Assembly (NCBI RefSeq): GCF_020618475.1
Contig: NZ_CP085340.1
Coordinates: 248,001 to 312,000 of the forward strand
DNA: 64,000 bases
Source: Haladaptatus halobius
Lineage (GTDB): Archaea; Halobacteriota; Halobacteria; Halobacteriales; Haladaptataceae
Reading direction: 5' to 3'
Each line of letters opens with the position of its first letter. The first letter of the stretch is position 1. Positions 52,901 through 61,707 of the stretch are shown here, piece after piece. The position numbers and the translations under genes are program-made. A model generated the notes under the pieces. The model did not search any database. It was not told where the DNA came from and was given only the letters and a program-made list of their open reading frames with translations.

Positions 52901-53290
52901 ATGAAGGGTTTCAGCATCAGATTCCCGGAGGATGAACTCGAAACGCTGGATGCGGAAGCTGACGAGCAAAATCTGTCCCGGTCAGAATACGTACGTGAAC
53001 TGTTCCGTAACCGCGACGGTGACAGCGACGAACTCGCCGAGTTACGAGACGAACTGGAGCGGTTACGTGAGAAACACAAGCAATTACAAGACGAATACGA
53101 GCGGTCACAGAACGAACGTGAGCGACTGAATCGGAAGCTCACAGCCGCGTTGGAACTCAAAGAGGAGAACGATGAACTAGTTGAGTACGTTGAACACGAG
53201 CGAGAGGTCCAGAAGCGTCGCGAACACTCCCCGATATGGACTCGTGCAAAGTGGTGGGTACTCGGTCGTCCGGAAAAAAGCGCGGACTGA
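52901..53290 (+). CDS. ribbon-helix-helix protein with long coiled coil
   Basis: A 129-residue protein. Residues 1-33 are a ribbon-helix-helix DNA-binding domain (FSIRFPEDELETLDAEADEQ, NLSRSEYVRELF). Residues ~40-105 are a charged heptad coiled coil (ELAELRDELERLREKHKQLQ), then a Trp-rich basic patch (WTRAKWWVLGRP). Proteins with this plan are frequent on haloarchaeal plasmids and pleomorphic viruses and probably bind DNA as dimers. A shorter relative follows at 53477. Confidence 0.8.
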   Translation: MKGFSIRFPEDELETLDAEADEQNLSRSEYVRELFRNRDGDSDELAELRDELERLREKHKQLQDEYERSQNERERLNRKLTAALELKEENDELVEYVEHEREVQKRREHSPIWTRAKWWVLGRPEKSAD

Positions 53291-53428
53291 CGACAACACG
53301 GATTCCTCTCCAACAAAAAGGATAATAAATCTGGTGGTGATGGTCATTGCCAGTCAGTTGATACTTTCGAGTCGAGCCCGTTGGGTGGGAGCAGATTGCG
53401 AAATCCCTGATGGGACAATAAGAAGGAG

Positions 53429-53458
53429 ACCGGTGCAGCGGCGCGGCACCGGTTTATA
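53429..53458 (+). promoter_or_regulatory. palindrome next to a TATA box
   Basis: ACCGGTGC-(8)-GCACCGGT is a perfect 8-bp inverted repeat (53429-53452). Its right arm touches TTTATAC (53453-53458), a TATA box about 20-25 bp before the ATG at 53477. The upstream gene encodes a ribbon-helix-helix protein, a class that binds such palindromes, so repression of this promoter is a reasonable inference. Confidence 0.55.
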
Positions 53459-53476
53459 CATAGCTAATCAAATAAC

Positions 53477-53680
53477 ATGAATTTAAGTGCGAAGATAATT
53501 TTAATCCTCAAATTTCAAACCGAACTCGATCGGGTTCATCGTGAGAAACGCCACGTGCTCGCCCAGCGCGAGGAGAACCAAGAACTCAAACGCTACGTCG
53601 AAGACGAACTCACATGGCGTGAGCAACCACTAGCGACACGGTTGCGGTGGTGGATCTTCGGTAAAGAGGGGAGTGAGTGA
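53477..53680 (+). CDS. small coiled-coil protein, partial relative of the preceding gene
   Basis: A 67-residue protein: a short hydrophobic N-terminus (MNLSAKIILILKFQTELDRV), a coiled coil (REENQELKRYVEDELTW), then RLRWWIFGKEGSE. The last 40 residues parallel the end of the ribbon-helix-helix protein (EENDELVEYVEHER, AKWWVLGRPE). The DNA-binding domain is missing, so it could dimerise with the full-length protein and tune it. Near-leaderless promoter. Confidence 0.6.
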   Translation: MNLSAKIILILKFQTELDRVHREKRHVLAQREENQELKRYVEDELTWREQPLATRLRWWIFGKEGSE

Positions 53681-54446
53681 CGCCCGCTGTCAGACGCACG
53701 TGCGACTTGTTTCGTGTGGAGAGTTCACACGCAGACTGCACTGAGTTCGCCTGCAACCATGCCCGATTCGATCGGCTCACGTCTTCAGTTGAACATCCTC
53801 ACCCCACCGTTCCCTGTAGAACCGAGAAAAATGCGGTAGCTGCTCGCACGTGGAACGAAAAGCCTATGGGACGGATCTTCATCAGCCAGAAATGGTCCTC
53901 GATCAACACGCTCCCCCCATCCCTTCCCTCTGTTCCCCTTAACTGCTTTACAGAGGATTGCGCAAGCGGGGCTGTGTAGGCGAGCGTCGATGTGTGTGTC
54001 TCCGCGCTCCCTCTCCCGGGACGCTCGCCGTTTTCCCCAATGCATGTACCGCGTATTATTATGCGCTTGATTAAGTAGAGTAATCTATGCTTATAAGCAG
54101 AAGAAAACCGATAATAGCAAAAAGACAATTCCACGATGCTAGTCGTGTTAGATGCCTGTACGACGTATTTCGAGTAGAACACCTACAATGAGAAGACAAA
54201 TACTGCGTTTCGCTACACGGGGATAAGCCTCGCCGATAGAGTGCTGAGTGACAGAGGTGCTGATGGCTAGTATAGTATTCTAACTTTGAATTCCGATGTA
54301 CCTTTTTGGCTCTGTTAAAATCATTACCGGATGACAAGAGGAGCGTGCTGCATACAGAGGATAAATCCACCTTGGCGAACCTGTGCTATCGTAGTCCGCG
54401 GTATCTTTATACGCCCACAAATCCTACATTATAATTGGTGTAGAAT
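53681..54446. other. intergenic, no gene recognised
   Basis: Frames 53677-53979 (+) and 53785-54182 (-) overlap and have no family signal. AT-rich sequence with TTTATACG at about 54404-54411 is the likely promoter side of the next gene. Confidence 0.4.
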
Positions 54447-54746
54447 ATGACGTACCTACTTGGAAAAGCCTCTGTGGAGGACTTCAAGGCGTGGAAATCG
54501 GCGTTCGAACGGTTCGATTCCTTCCGTACTGACCATGGACAACAGGGGTATCAGGTCTTTCAGAGTGTGGACGATCCAACTGAGATCGTCGTCCTCTTCG
54601 AATGGGCTGATGACGAAGACCCTCGTGCGTTCTTCGCGTCCGAGGAGATGCGTGAGCGATTGGCAGAGGCAGGCGTGAAGGGGCGCCCCGAAATGACCGA
54701 GCTTGAGTTTATCGATCAGAGGTCAGCTCAGCACCCGTCTGCGTAA
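54447..54746 (+). CDS. dimeric alpha/beta-barrel (ABM/cyclase-like) protein
   Basis: A 99-residue protein: YLLGKASVEDFKAWKSAFER, FQSVDDPTEIVVLFEWADDE, ARAFFASEEMRERLAEAGV-like end. The alternating strand-helix pattern and length fit the stand-alone dimeric ferredoxin-like barrel family (antibiotic-biosynthesis-monooxygenase-like), which are often small-molecule binding or quality-control proteins. No catalytic residue can be named. Monocistronic. Confidence 0.75.
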   Translation: MTYLLGKASVEDFKAWKSAFERFDSFRTDHGQQGYQVFQSVDDPTEIVVLFEWADDEDPRAFFASEEMRERLAEAGVKGRPEMTELEFIDQRSAQHPSA

Positions 54747-54919
54747 ATCCACAGACGGATGCACCTGCCTTCTCGTTCGACGGTAGCATCACTGTCCGTT
54801 TAGTGTTTTTAATCGGTGAGAGTTTCTCCAGGAACTATTTACGCGTTGTATCACTTGCACACGTGCTGAAACCCATCACTATCTGAGGATTTCAACAAAG
54901 CCACCGTTTTCACAAAATA

Positions 54920-55022
54920 CGAACGGGGGTGGTATCGAACCACCGGGGCCACGACGTGGCCGCCATCAACTATGCGAGAACCGCCACATATGATGGTGCT
55001 TCTACCAACAAGCAACCCGTTC
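54920..55022 (-). ncRNA. tRNA-like cloverleaf, anticodon not assignable
   Basis: Read on the minus strand, four tRNA arms are complete: acceptor GAACGGG/CCCGTTC (7 bp, perfect); TT at positions 8-9; D arm GCTT-GTTGGTAG-AAGC; T arm GGTGG-TTCGATA-CCACC (5 bp with canonical loop). The anticodon stem CCATC/GATGG is perfect but encloses 24 bases instead of 7 (TATG and CATA inside can pair), and a long variable arm GGCCAC-GTC-GTGGCC follows. The extra loop could be an intron. No standard anticodon with U33 can be named, and A14/A21 are G. CCA is not encoded; discriminator G. Either an odd or decayed tRNA or a tRNA mimic. Confidence 0.6.
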
Positions 55023-55059
55023 TCGTCTGGAAATCCCCCGAGAGGCGGAACCGTAGGAG

Positions 55060-55200
55060 AGCGGTGGAGTGGCTCCCCCACGCTAACCATGACTATTGGA
55101 CCAGTCGTAACGCGACGTGCTTCTCTGTGATCGAGGCGTCCACTGGGGACTAAGTTCAGTGCGACGCCCGCAGTTTTTCCAATGAGCGCGTCGAGTATTG
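55060..55200 (-). pseudogene. fragment of an unknown protein, second copy
   Basis: The minus strand resembles the plus strand at 45780-45935 over about 140 bp. It reads LDALIGKTAGVALNLVPSG in one frame and SITEKHVAL in the next, so a frameshift splits it. It lies just upstream of the tRNA-like element on the same strand. Confidence 0.5.
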
Positions 55201-55385
55201 TTATAGAGTGCCTGAAAGTGAAACAAAAATAACGAGTGACCCCCGTGATCCCACAAGAGATCCCGCTCCTTCGGGGGTCAAGCAGCTTTTTCGCAGACGC
55301 TATCGTGATTACTCTCACCCAACCCACCACGAACGGTTACCGCTGTTTAACTGTGAACTGCTTGTCGTATAGCCGGAAGTTCACC

Positions 55386-55622
55386 ATGAGCGCACTCAAA
55401 GTACTCATCGCACTCGCGGTCGCCGTGACCATGGTCAGTGGCGTGACTGCCGCAGACGATGGCGGTGACGCGGTTGCCATACAGTCGAACGACCAAAGCA
55501 ATTCAAACGCCCAAGTCGGCAGTGCAAGCGCCGAAAATTCCGCCGAGCAAGAGCAGTCACAAGAAATTGACCTTGATATAGACTTCCTCGATGATGGGAG
55601 AGATGTCGGTGGCAGGGGATAA
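55386..55622 (+). CDS. small exported acidic protein
   Basis: A 78-residue protein from ATG 55386. A Sec-type signal (MSALKVLIALAVAVTMVSGV-TAA) is followed by an acidic, Gln/Asn/Ser-rich mature part (NDQSNSNAQVGSASAENSAE, LDIDFLDDGRDVGGRG). No cysteines and no family; it could be a halocin-like peptide or cell-surface material, which is speculation. The longer frame from 55236 would bury the signal and is rejected. Confidence 0.65.
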   Translation: MSALKVLIALAVAVTMVSGVTAADDGGDAVAIQSNDQSNSNAQVGSASAENSAEQEQSQEIDLDIDFLDDGRDVGGRG

Positions 55623-55864
55623 TCACGGCTAACGATTTCCTGCGAAGCAGGTGAAGCACCCGGCCGGACTATCGCCCCAGAGGTCGCTCTTCGGGAGTGA
55701 TCATCTTGGTGGTTAGTATTCCGTACTAACCTACGACGGTTCGAAAACGTCCACCTCAATACCGAGCGCGTTGCTCGCGACGTCCTCGCCGAACAGATAC
55801 GTCTCCTAGTCATCGCGCTGGTGAACCTCGTCGAGACACGGCTGGCACAGTTACAACTAGGTGG

Positions 55865-57235
55865 CTATAGCGGCTTTTCCATCGTCGAGGAGAACACCTC
55901 GCGGAAGCTGAGGTGGGTAGTTTCGTCCGTTGATTTGGTTGTATTGCTTGGGGTCTTATGCGACCCGCTGTTGAGTTCGAGCACTACAACTCCTTTGCCG
56001 ATGTCGCTGCCGACCGTGTAGTAGGTTTCGCCCTGCTCGTCTGCAAGGTTTTCGGCCGTCCAAAACGCGATGCCATCGGGTGCGAAGGCCGCCAGTTCTG
56101 TGGGGTTCGTGCAATCCGAGATGTCGTAGGCCCGGATACCACCCTGGTAGAAGCTTGAGAACAGCTTCGTTTCCGTCACATCGAAGTTGTGTGAGGTGAG
56201 CAACGCATCATTGGGCTGGTTCGGCGCGGGAATGTACGCGATGTGTTCCTTGGTTGGCGTCGCCTGCGAACGGCTTCCACTGTCCCCATAGATGGCCATG
56301 CCCCCGTCCGCGATGGTCGCCACGTCGTTCGTGTCGAACACTCGAATTCCGCCGTGATCACCCGGGATCACTGTGACTTCGTTGGGCCCAGGGAACGTCT
56401 CTGCGCCAACGAACGTGTAATCGCCGCTCGGCGTCGGCTGGACGTAGTGGGCATTCGTCTTCTCTCCGCCGATGTACCGCTGATAGAGTTCGACGGTCCC
56501 GTCGGGTTTCATGTCTGCCTTCTCGGCCGCACCGAAGTGGGCGACCGCCCGCGGATTTCGCTTGGTGGTGACGTCGACGACCACTACCCCAGCATCCCAA
56601 TAGCAGAGATACGCGAGGCCGTCCTGGACGAAGATATCGTGGATGGGGTTGATCCCTGCCTTGGCCATATCCGGTTGGACGTCACGAAGCATCCACGCAC
56701 CGCGTGACCCACGCTCTTTTCCTTCGAGGCTCGTCGGGTTCGTCGGATCACTGATGTCGACGATGACCATCCGAGAGTGTCCGAAGTCATCGTTGATACA
56801 GAGGTATGCATAGTCGCCCTCGATGAAGTGGTTGTGGACGTGACTCGCGGCGCTATAAAACGATAGGAATTCCGGGTTGGCAGGATCGTTCACGTCGAAG
56901 AAGCTTACGCCGCCCTGCCCGCTGTTGGCCGTCAACCCTGCAACATCGCCATCGACTTTTACGTCTGCTGTGTCACCCGCGTGGTCGCCCTCGACCCGGG
57001 CGCGCGTCTTCGGAAGCGTCGGCTCTCTCAGGTCGACCGTCGTGATCGCCCCGGCCGTTGCAACGTAGGCCCACTGGCCTTGGACGACTGCCTCCTCAGC
57101 GCCGGGAGCCGGTCCCGTCCCAACGAATTCGTAGTTATCGTATGTCGTCTCCGCTGCAACTGCACGTGCCGCGAGTGCGGTACTTCCCACTGCGATGCCG
57201 GTCGTCTTGATGAACTCGCGTCGGTCGAATGTCAT
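55865..57235 (-). CDS. Tat-exported LVIVD-repeat protein
   Basis: A 456-residue protein with Tat signal FDRREFIKTTGIAVGSTALA. LVIVD-like propeller repeats are clear: AITTVDLREPTLPKTRARVE, VSFFDVNDPANPEFLSFYSA, MVIVDISDPTNPTSLEGKER, VVVVDVTTKRNPRAVAHFGA, IRAYDISDCTNPTELAAFAP. Many conserved His (SAASHVHNHFIEG, INPIHDIFVQD) could bind metal. It is probably a cell-surface or secreted propeller. It is 30 bp downstream of the subtilase gene on the same strand, so co-transcription of protease and propeller is likely. Confidence 0.85.
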   Translation of the reverse strand: MTFDRREFIKTTGIAVGSTALAARAVAAETTYDNYEFVGTGPAPGAEEAVVQGQWAYVATAGAITTVDLREPTLPKTRARVEGDHAGDTADVKVDGDVAGLTANSGQGGVSFFDVNDPANPEFLSFYSAASHVHNHFIEGDYAYLCINDDFGHSRMVIVDISDPTNPTSLEGKERGSRGAWMLRDVQPDMAKAGINPIHDIFVQDGLAYLCYWDAGVVVVDVTTKRNPRAVAHFGAAEKADMKPDGTVELYQRYIGGEKTNAHYVQPTPSGDYTFVGAETFPGPNEVTVIPGDHGGIRVFDTNDVATIADGGMAIYGDSGSRSQATPTKEHIAYIPAPNQPNDALLTSHNFDVTETKLFSSFYQGGIRAYDISDCTNPTELAAFAPDGIAFWTAENLADEQGETYYTVGSDIGKGVVVLELNSGSHKTPSNTTKSTDETTHLSFREVFSSTMEKPL

Positions 57236-57264
57236 TGGTGGTATCGGTATCGGTTGAATCGTCG

Positions 57265-58818
57265 TCAGTTGCTGATGATCGAGTCACTCGCTTCCGCGAA
57301 CGTCGCCCAATCGCCCGTCTCGGCCCGCTCGGCTGCAGCGACGGCGTCGACGAATCCGGTCCCGATGTTGATGGCTGTGTATTGATCGGGATGGTATTTC
57401 GTCGCGGTCGCCTCGACCGTGTTGATCACGTCTATCGGGTTGGGTGCGCCGGCGTTGTTCTGCTGGTAGGCGTCGATGATGAGCGTCACACACCCTGCTG
57501 TCACCGGACAAGACATGCTCGTGCCACTGATTTTCCCGTACCAGAGTTCACCGTCCTGTTCGTTCGGATCACCCAGACTGGGATAGGCCTGCAGCGCGTC
57601 GGCTGGCGAGAGCGTGCTCATCACGAGATTGCCGGGTGCGCCGACGTCGTTACGATAGACGCCATAGGGTCGTGACGGTTCCTCGGCACTCTCGTAGTTG
57701 TAAATATCTTTGATGTTTTCTAGTGCCGTCTGGCGGTCATAGTTCGAGGGACCATCGAAGTCACGCGGTCGTCCACGCGAGGAGAACTCCGTCACGCGGC
57801 GATTGGTCTCGGGGGTCGTTTCGTCGAACGTCGCGGCGACGCCGATCGTGTAGGGGAGTTTGGCGTGTTGGCTGAGCGTCTTCTCGCCAGGACCACTGTT
57901 ACCCGCCGAGAATAGCGGAATGATCCCTTCCTGAAACGCGTACCACGCCGCGACGTTGACCGGTTCGTGCGGGTCGACGTCTTTGCCGTCCGTAACCGGC
58001 CCGTAGGAGTTCGAGACGACCTGAATATCAGTCTCTCCGTTTCGCTTACGTTCGATCAGGTGATCCCACGCTGAGACGACGTAGACCAGCAATAGTGTGG
58101 CTCCGATACTGTAAACAGTGAGGTCGGCGTCGGGAGCCATACCCTTGTATTGGCCATCACTCTGAGTACCGTCGGCAGCGATGCTCCCGCCGGTGTGGGT
58201 GCCATGACCGTTCTCGTCGGTATCGGCTGGCTTGACGTTTTCCCACGTGTACGGCTCGTCTTGCGCTTTGGGGACGCCAACGAACTGCCAGTTTGCCTGG
58301 AGATTGTTCACGAGGTCGGGATGATCGCCGTCAGTGCCAGTATCAAGGACGGCAGCGTGGACGGACTTACCAGTGTAGGGCCGATTCAGCCCGGTACCGT
58401 CTTGGACGGATTTAGCTCTAGTTAATTCGCGCGCATCGTCGTTATGCCACTTCAGTTCTTTGTTCGCGTATACACCCTGAACGCTCGGCCAGGTGGCGAC
58501 GGTTCGGATCTGCTCGCTGGTCAGCACTACAACCCCGATCGGGAGGACATTGAACTGGTGGAACCCATCGACGGCGAGCGTTCCGAGCTTGTCGACATCG
58601 TCGTTACGCTGGAAGACGACCAGCGCCTCGTGTTCCGCGCTAGCGTCGCTCAGGTCGAACGTGTCGTCGATGGTCGCCGAGGTGCTGGTGGTGGCCATAG
58701 CCGTCCCGCTGAACGACGCGACTGCTGTGCCGGTACCGACCGTCTTCAGGAACGTGCGTCTATTCCATCGACTGGTGGGTTTCTGGTCGGTCGTCGGAGA
58801 GTCTGTCTGTTTCGTCAT
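57265..58818 (-). CDS. Tat-exported subtilase (S8), 517 residues
   Basis: Start ATG 58818. The Tat signal is NRRTFLKTVGTGTAVASFSG, followed by an I9-like propeptide (ALVVFQRNDDVDKLGTLAVD). The catalytic triad is Asp159 (AAVLDTGTDGDHPDL), His205 (ENGHGTHTGGSIA) and Ser434 (SGTSMSCPVTAG), with the oxyanion Asn in SAGNSGPGE. It is a halolysin-like secreted protease without the C-terminal PPC extension. It shares an operon-like arrangement with the second subtilase upstream (43 bp away) and the LVIVD protein downstream. Confidence 0.9.
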   Translation of the reverse strand: MTKQTDSPTTDQKPTSRWNRRTFLKTVGTGTAVASFSGTAMATTSTSATIDDTFDLSDASAEHEALVVFQRNDDVDKLGTLAVDGFHQFNVLPIGVVVLTSEQIRTVATWPSVQGVYANKELKWHNDDARELTRAKSVQDGTGLNRPYTGKSVHAAVLDTGTDGDHPDLVNNLQANWQFVGVPKAQDEPYTWENVKPADTDENGHGTHTGGSIAADGTQSDGQYKGMAPDADLTVYSIGATLLLVYVVSAWDHLIERKRNGETDIQVVSNSYGPVTDGKDVDPHEPVNVAAWYAFQEGIIPLFSAGNSGPGEKTLSQHAKLPYTIGVAATFDETTPETNRRVTEFSSRGRPRDFDGPSNYDRQTALENIKDIYNYESAEEPSRPYGVYRNDVGAPGNLVMSTLSPADALQAYPSLGDPNEQDGELWYGKISGTSMSCPVTAGCVTLIIDAYQQNNAGAPNPIDVINTVEATATKYHPDQYTAINIGTGFVDAVAAAERAETGDWATFAEASDSIISN

Positions 58819-58861
58819 GATCTTGATTGGATTGGTGGTGTGGTTGTGAGTCGTGTTCAGC

Positions 58862-61420
58862 TCAAACGTTCGTATCCTCGCCAACGACGGCGTTCGTTTC
58901 GGAGGTGCCACTTACCGCTATCCACTGGCGGTCGCTCCGTGTTTTGTCGACGTCGGTGGTGACCTCTACGGGTCCGAACTCGTAGTCGCCGGTCTGGCTC
59001 GGTGCTTCTGCGAAGTAGGTGTAACTGTGGTTGGTTGTGGCATCCTCCCCGTTCGTGACACCGTCGCCGTTCCGGTCGAAGTAGACGAAGTTGGATAGGC
59101 CGTCGGGTGCGGGGACGACTTTCGACACGTCGCTTGGCTCTTCGAGCACGTCCCATTCGCGCGGAACTCGATCCCGCACGATGATAGGCGTATCCGCGTG
59201 AATCTCGATATCGATTTGGTCGGTCTGGCCTGCCGTGAAGGCCGAGCCGTCGTCCGTCCGGGTTCCGCGGACAATCAGATCCATCACAGTTTCGACCGAG
59301 AGGTCGACGTGCGCCTGGACGTCGAAGCTATTGAACACGCCGGGAACGTCGACCAATTTTGCGGCCACGTAGTACGTCCCCCCATCGGTAATTTCACCCT
59401 CGTCATTCGTTTCAACCGCCGTGAACTGTACCGACGCGTTCCCTTCGATCCCCTGCTCCTTTGCAACGATGTTCGGCTCGCCGTGTTCACTCGGATGTTC
59501 AGCGTCGTAGACGAACAAATCGATGTGTGGATTGCCCTTCGCTGCGGCCTTGTTCCCGCCAGAGAGGTGGCTGAAGGTGACACTCACCTCCAGCACGCTC
59601 GGATCCGGCGTGACGTAACCCGCGACCGCTCGGGAGTCGTCGGGGATGTAGAGTCCGACGGTCTCGGCGGTCGTTCCTGACAGCTCGCGTGAGACAGCGT
59701 CGACTGCTGTGTCGGGATTCACCCGCCCGTAGCCCTCGTACGGATCTCGGCCACCGAAATCGTATGTCGGAGTGTGTGCCTTGTGATAGGGGGCGGCAGT
59801 GAACGCCGTCTCGCTCGCGGTTGCCAACAATACCTGTTTGAGGCGCATCACATCGTCGAACGTCATCTCAGCGGGCTCTGGCAGTGCGATCGAAGCCGGT
59901 GCATCGACCTCCATCGCCTCCGCAATCAGGCCAACGGTGCCATTTGTGTATGGACTTGCCATCGATGTACCCGCTTTCTCGATATAATCGCGGACGGGCG
60001 GCTGTTCGCTTTCTGGTTGACTCGGATCACCATTTTTCGCCGCATTGATGAGGTCGGTCGTCGCTCCGCCCGGTGCAGTCACATCGGGCTTTAAATAGTA
60101 GTTGAGTTCGTCCTCGTCGACAGCGCCGAGGCCGCCGCTTGAGTAGTCAACGATTCCATCGAAGGGGCCAGTTGCAACGACCGACACAGCCTCATCTGCG
60201 ACCGCGGGTGCGCTATTGCCGTTCGCGGGCGTGTTGCTATTCCCCGCAGCCGCGACGGTGAGGATTCCACAGTCGGCCATCTGCCGAATCGCCTCAACGG
60301 TTGTCGAAAGGGTACCGCCAACGGCACCGATCGGAGCTCCACCCAGATATCCCCAGGACATATTGATCGAGCGGAGGTTGAACGTTTGAGCGAACCAATC
60401 GGCGTTCGCTCCTAGATCGAGCGTTGGATCGCTTAGTCCACCGAGACCAACGAGCCCCTGATTCGGAGCAACGCCACTATGCAGCGATCTGCTGCCAGTC
60501 GCTGTGCGATCGCCGGTCGTAGTCTGTGGATCATGGAATGCTCCGACACTGACCCGGTTCACGCGTCCTGTCGCGGCTGTCTCACCCGTTTTGGGTCGGA
60601 TGTAGACGGTATAGGTTGCTATACCAGACTGGTGAACGGTTGGCGTTTCGGCGATAATGTTGCTGCCATCGAGCCCTTTGTCATCGATGACAGTTGCGTC
60701 GCTTTCATGAAAGTCGGTTTTATCAAGCGTCCGTCCGTCAGGGCCCTCAATAACGAGCCCGATAAACTCACCGTACGCACTACCGAAAACACCCGTTCCA
60801 GCCTCCGCTTCAACCTCGTATGAGAGGAGATCGCCGGCAGCAAGGATTGCGTGCGGTTCATCCTCTTGGATGGTTTCGGGATCGATTGTACTTGCACGGC
60901 CACTACCGGCCATAATAGAGGAAACGTGCGACCCGTGTCCGTTCTGGTCGCGAGGTTCGCCTTCGAGATCGCCGTAACTATCGTTTGCGTCATACCAGCC
61001 GAGAACTTTTGATGTTTGCGGGGTGATAGTATCCGGATCAACATCCGCAAACGGGTCGTCACCTCCTTTGAGGAACGGGTCACCCCACGGATGTTGGTGC
61101 TGACCGTCCCCATCGGGATCCTTATTCCCGAAACCAACGAGGATCCCGTTCCACGGACCGAGATCCGGATGGCGTGCGTCGATCCCCGTATCGGTAAAAC
61201 CGATCGTCCGGTCGGCACGCCCACGATAGCCGCGCTCCCACACCTTGCTCGCCTCCCATACACGCCAATTGAGGAACGGTTCGTTCACACGTGTTGCACC
61301 GACCGTGTTCGCCGTTGCCCCAGCACCAACAACTCCAGTCCCTGCGATTATACCGGCGCTTTTCAGCAGCGTGCGCCGAGAAACCCTTGCGTCGTCTTCG
61401 TTTATCGAATGTTTGTTCAT
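58862..61420 (-). CDS. Tat-exported large subtilase (S8), 852 residues
   Basis: Start ATG 61420 (MNKHSINEDDARVSRRTLLK; Tat signal). The triad is Asp77 (GFTDTGIDARHPDL), His162 (QNGHGSHVSSIMAG) and Ser486 (GTSMASPYTNGTVG). It has no I9 propeptide, since Asp77 follows the signal closely. A ~125-residue insertion lies between His and Ser, and a ~330-residue beta-rich C-terminal extension follows (LEVSVTFSHLSGGNKAAAKG, DVQAHVDLSVETVMDLIVRG), plausibly a P-domain-like or binding module. First gene of the presumed three-gene export operon (subtilase, subtilase, LVIVD). Confidence 0.9.
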   Translation of the reverse strand: MNKHSINEDDARVSRRTLLKSAGIIAGTGVVGAGATANTVGATRVNEPFLNWRVWEASKVWERGYRGRADRTIGFTDTGIDARHPDLGPWNGILVGFGNKDPDGDGQHQHPWGDPFLKGGDDPFADVDPDTITPQTSKVLGWYDANDSYGDLEGEPRDQNGHGSHVSSIMAGSGRASTIDPETIQEDEPHAILAAGDLLSYEVEAEAGTGVFGSAYGEFIGLVIEGPDGRTLDKTDFHESDATVIDDKGLDGSNIIAETPTVHQSGIATYTVYIRPKTGETAATGRVNRVSVGAFHDPQTTTGDRTATGSRSLHSGVAPNQGLVGLGGLSDPTLDLGANADWFAQTFNLRSINMSWGYLGGAPIGAVGGTLSTTVEAIRQMADCGILTVAAAGNSNTPANGNSAPAVADEAVSVVATGPFDGIVDYSSGGLGAVDEDELNYYLKPDVTAPGGATTDLINAAKNGDPSQPESEQPPVRDYIEKAGTSMASPYTNGTVGLIAEAMEVDAPASIALPEPAEMTFDDVMRLKQVLLATASETAFTAAPYHKAHTPTYDFGGRDPYEGYGRVNPDTAVDAVSRELSGTTAETVGLYIPDDSRAVAGYVTPDPSVLEVSVTFSHLSGGNKAAAKGNPHIDLFVYDAEHPSEHGEPNIVAKEQGIEGNASVQFTAVETNDEGEITDGGTYYVAAKLVDVPGVFNSFDVQAHVDLSVETVMDLIVRGTRTDDGSAFTAGQTDQIDIEIHADTPIIVRDRVPREWDVLEEPSDVSKVVPAPDGLSNFVYFDRNGDGVTNGEDATTNHSYTYFAEAPSQTGDYEFGPVEVTTDVDKTRSDRQWIAVSGTSETNAVVGEDTNV

Positions 61421-61707
61421 TATTGAATCGACACATCTACGTAGTTTGCAACAGTGAAAGAAGGTTCTGACAAAACCATCCAAACGTGAGAGAAACACTC
61501 TATCAATTTCATCCCGAATCTCGGTTTTGGGACGGTCAGCCGTACCCGCGTTTTCGAAGTGGGGAGACCGATTCTAAACGCACCGAAGTAGCGGAAATTC
61601 AACTCATCGAGCTGAAATAAACATCTCTTCAGCTGCTGTAGTATTAGTTGTATATTTACATAACGCTTTTTAATTCACTGGATAATTTGGATTCAGTGAG
61701 GCTCTTC
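61421..61707. other. divergent promoter region of the secretion island
   Basis: The gap between the large subtilase (minus) and the alpha/beta hydrolase (plus). TATATTTACATAACGCTTTTTA (about 61650-61671) contains TATA-like boxes suited to the plus-strand gene. Shared control of both exported units is possible. Confidence 0.4.

Noticed and set aside
55236-55622. Longer form of the small exported protein
   Set aside because: Would place the signal peptide 50 residues inside the protein.
55337-55813. 158-codon minus-strand frame
   Set aside because: Antisense of the small exported protein, rich in Arg/Ser, no family signal.
58150-58962. Plus-strand frames opposite the subtilases
   Set aside because: Antisense shadows; the subtilase frames carry complete catalytic triads.
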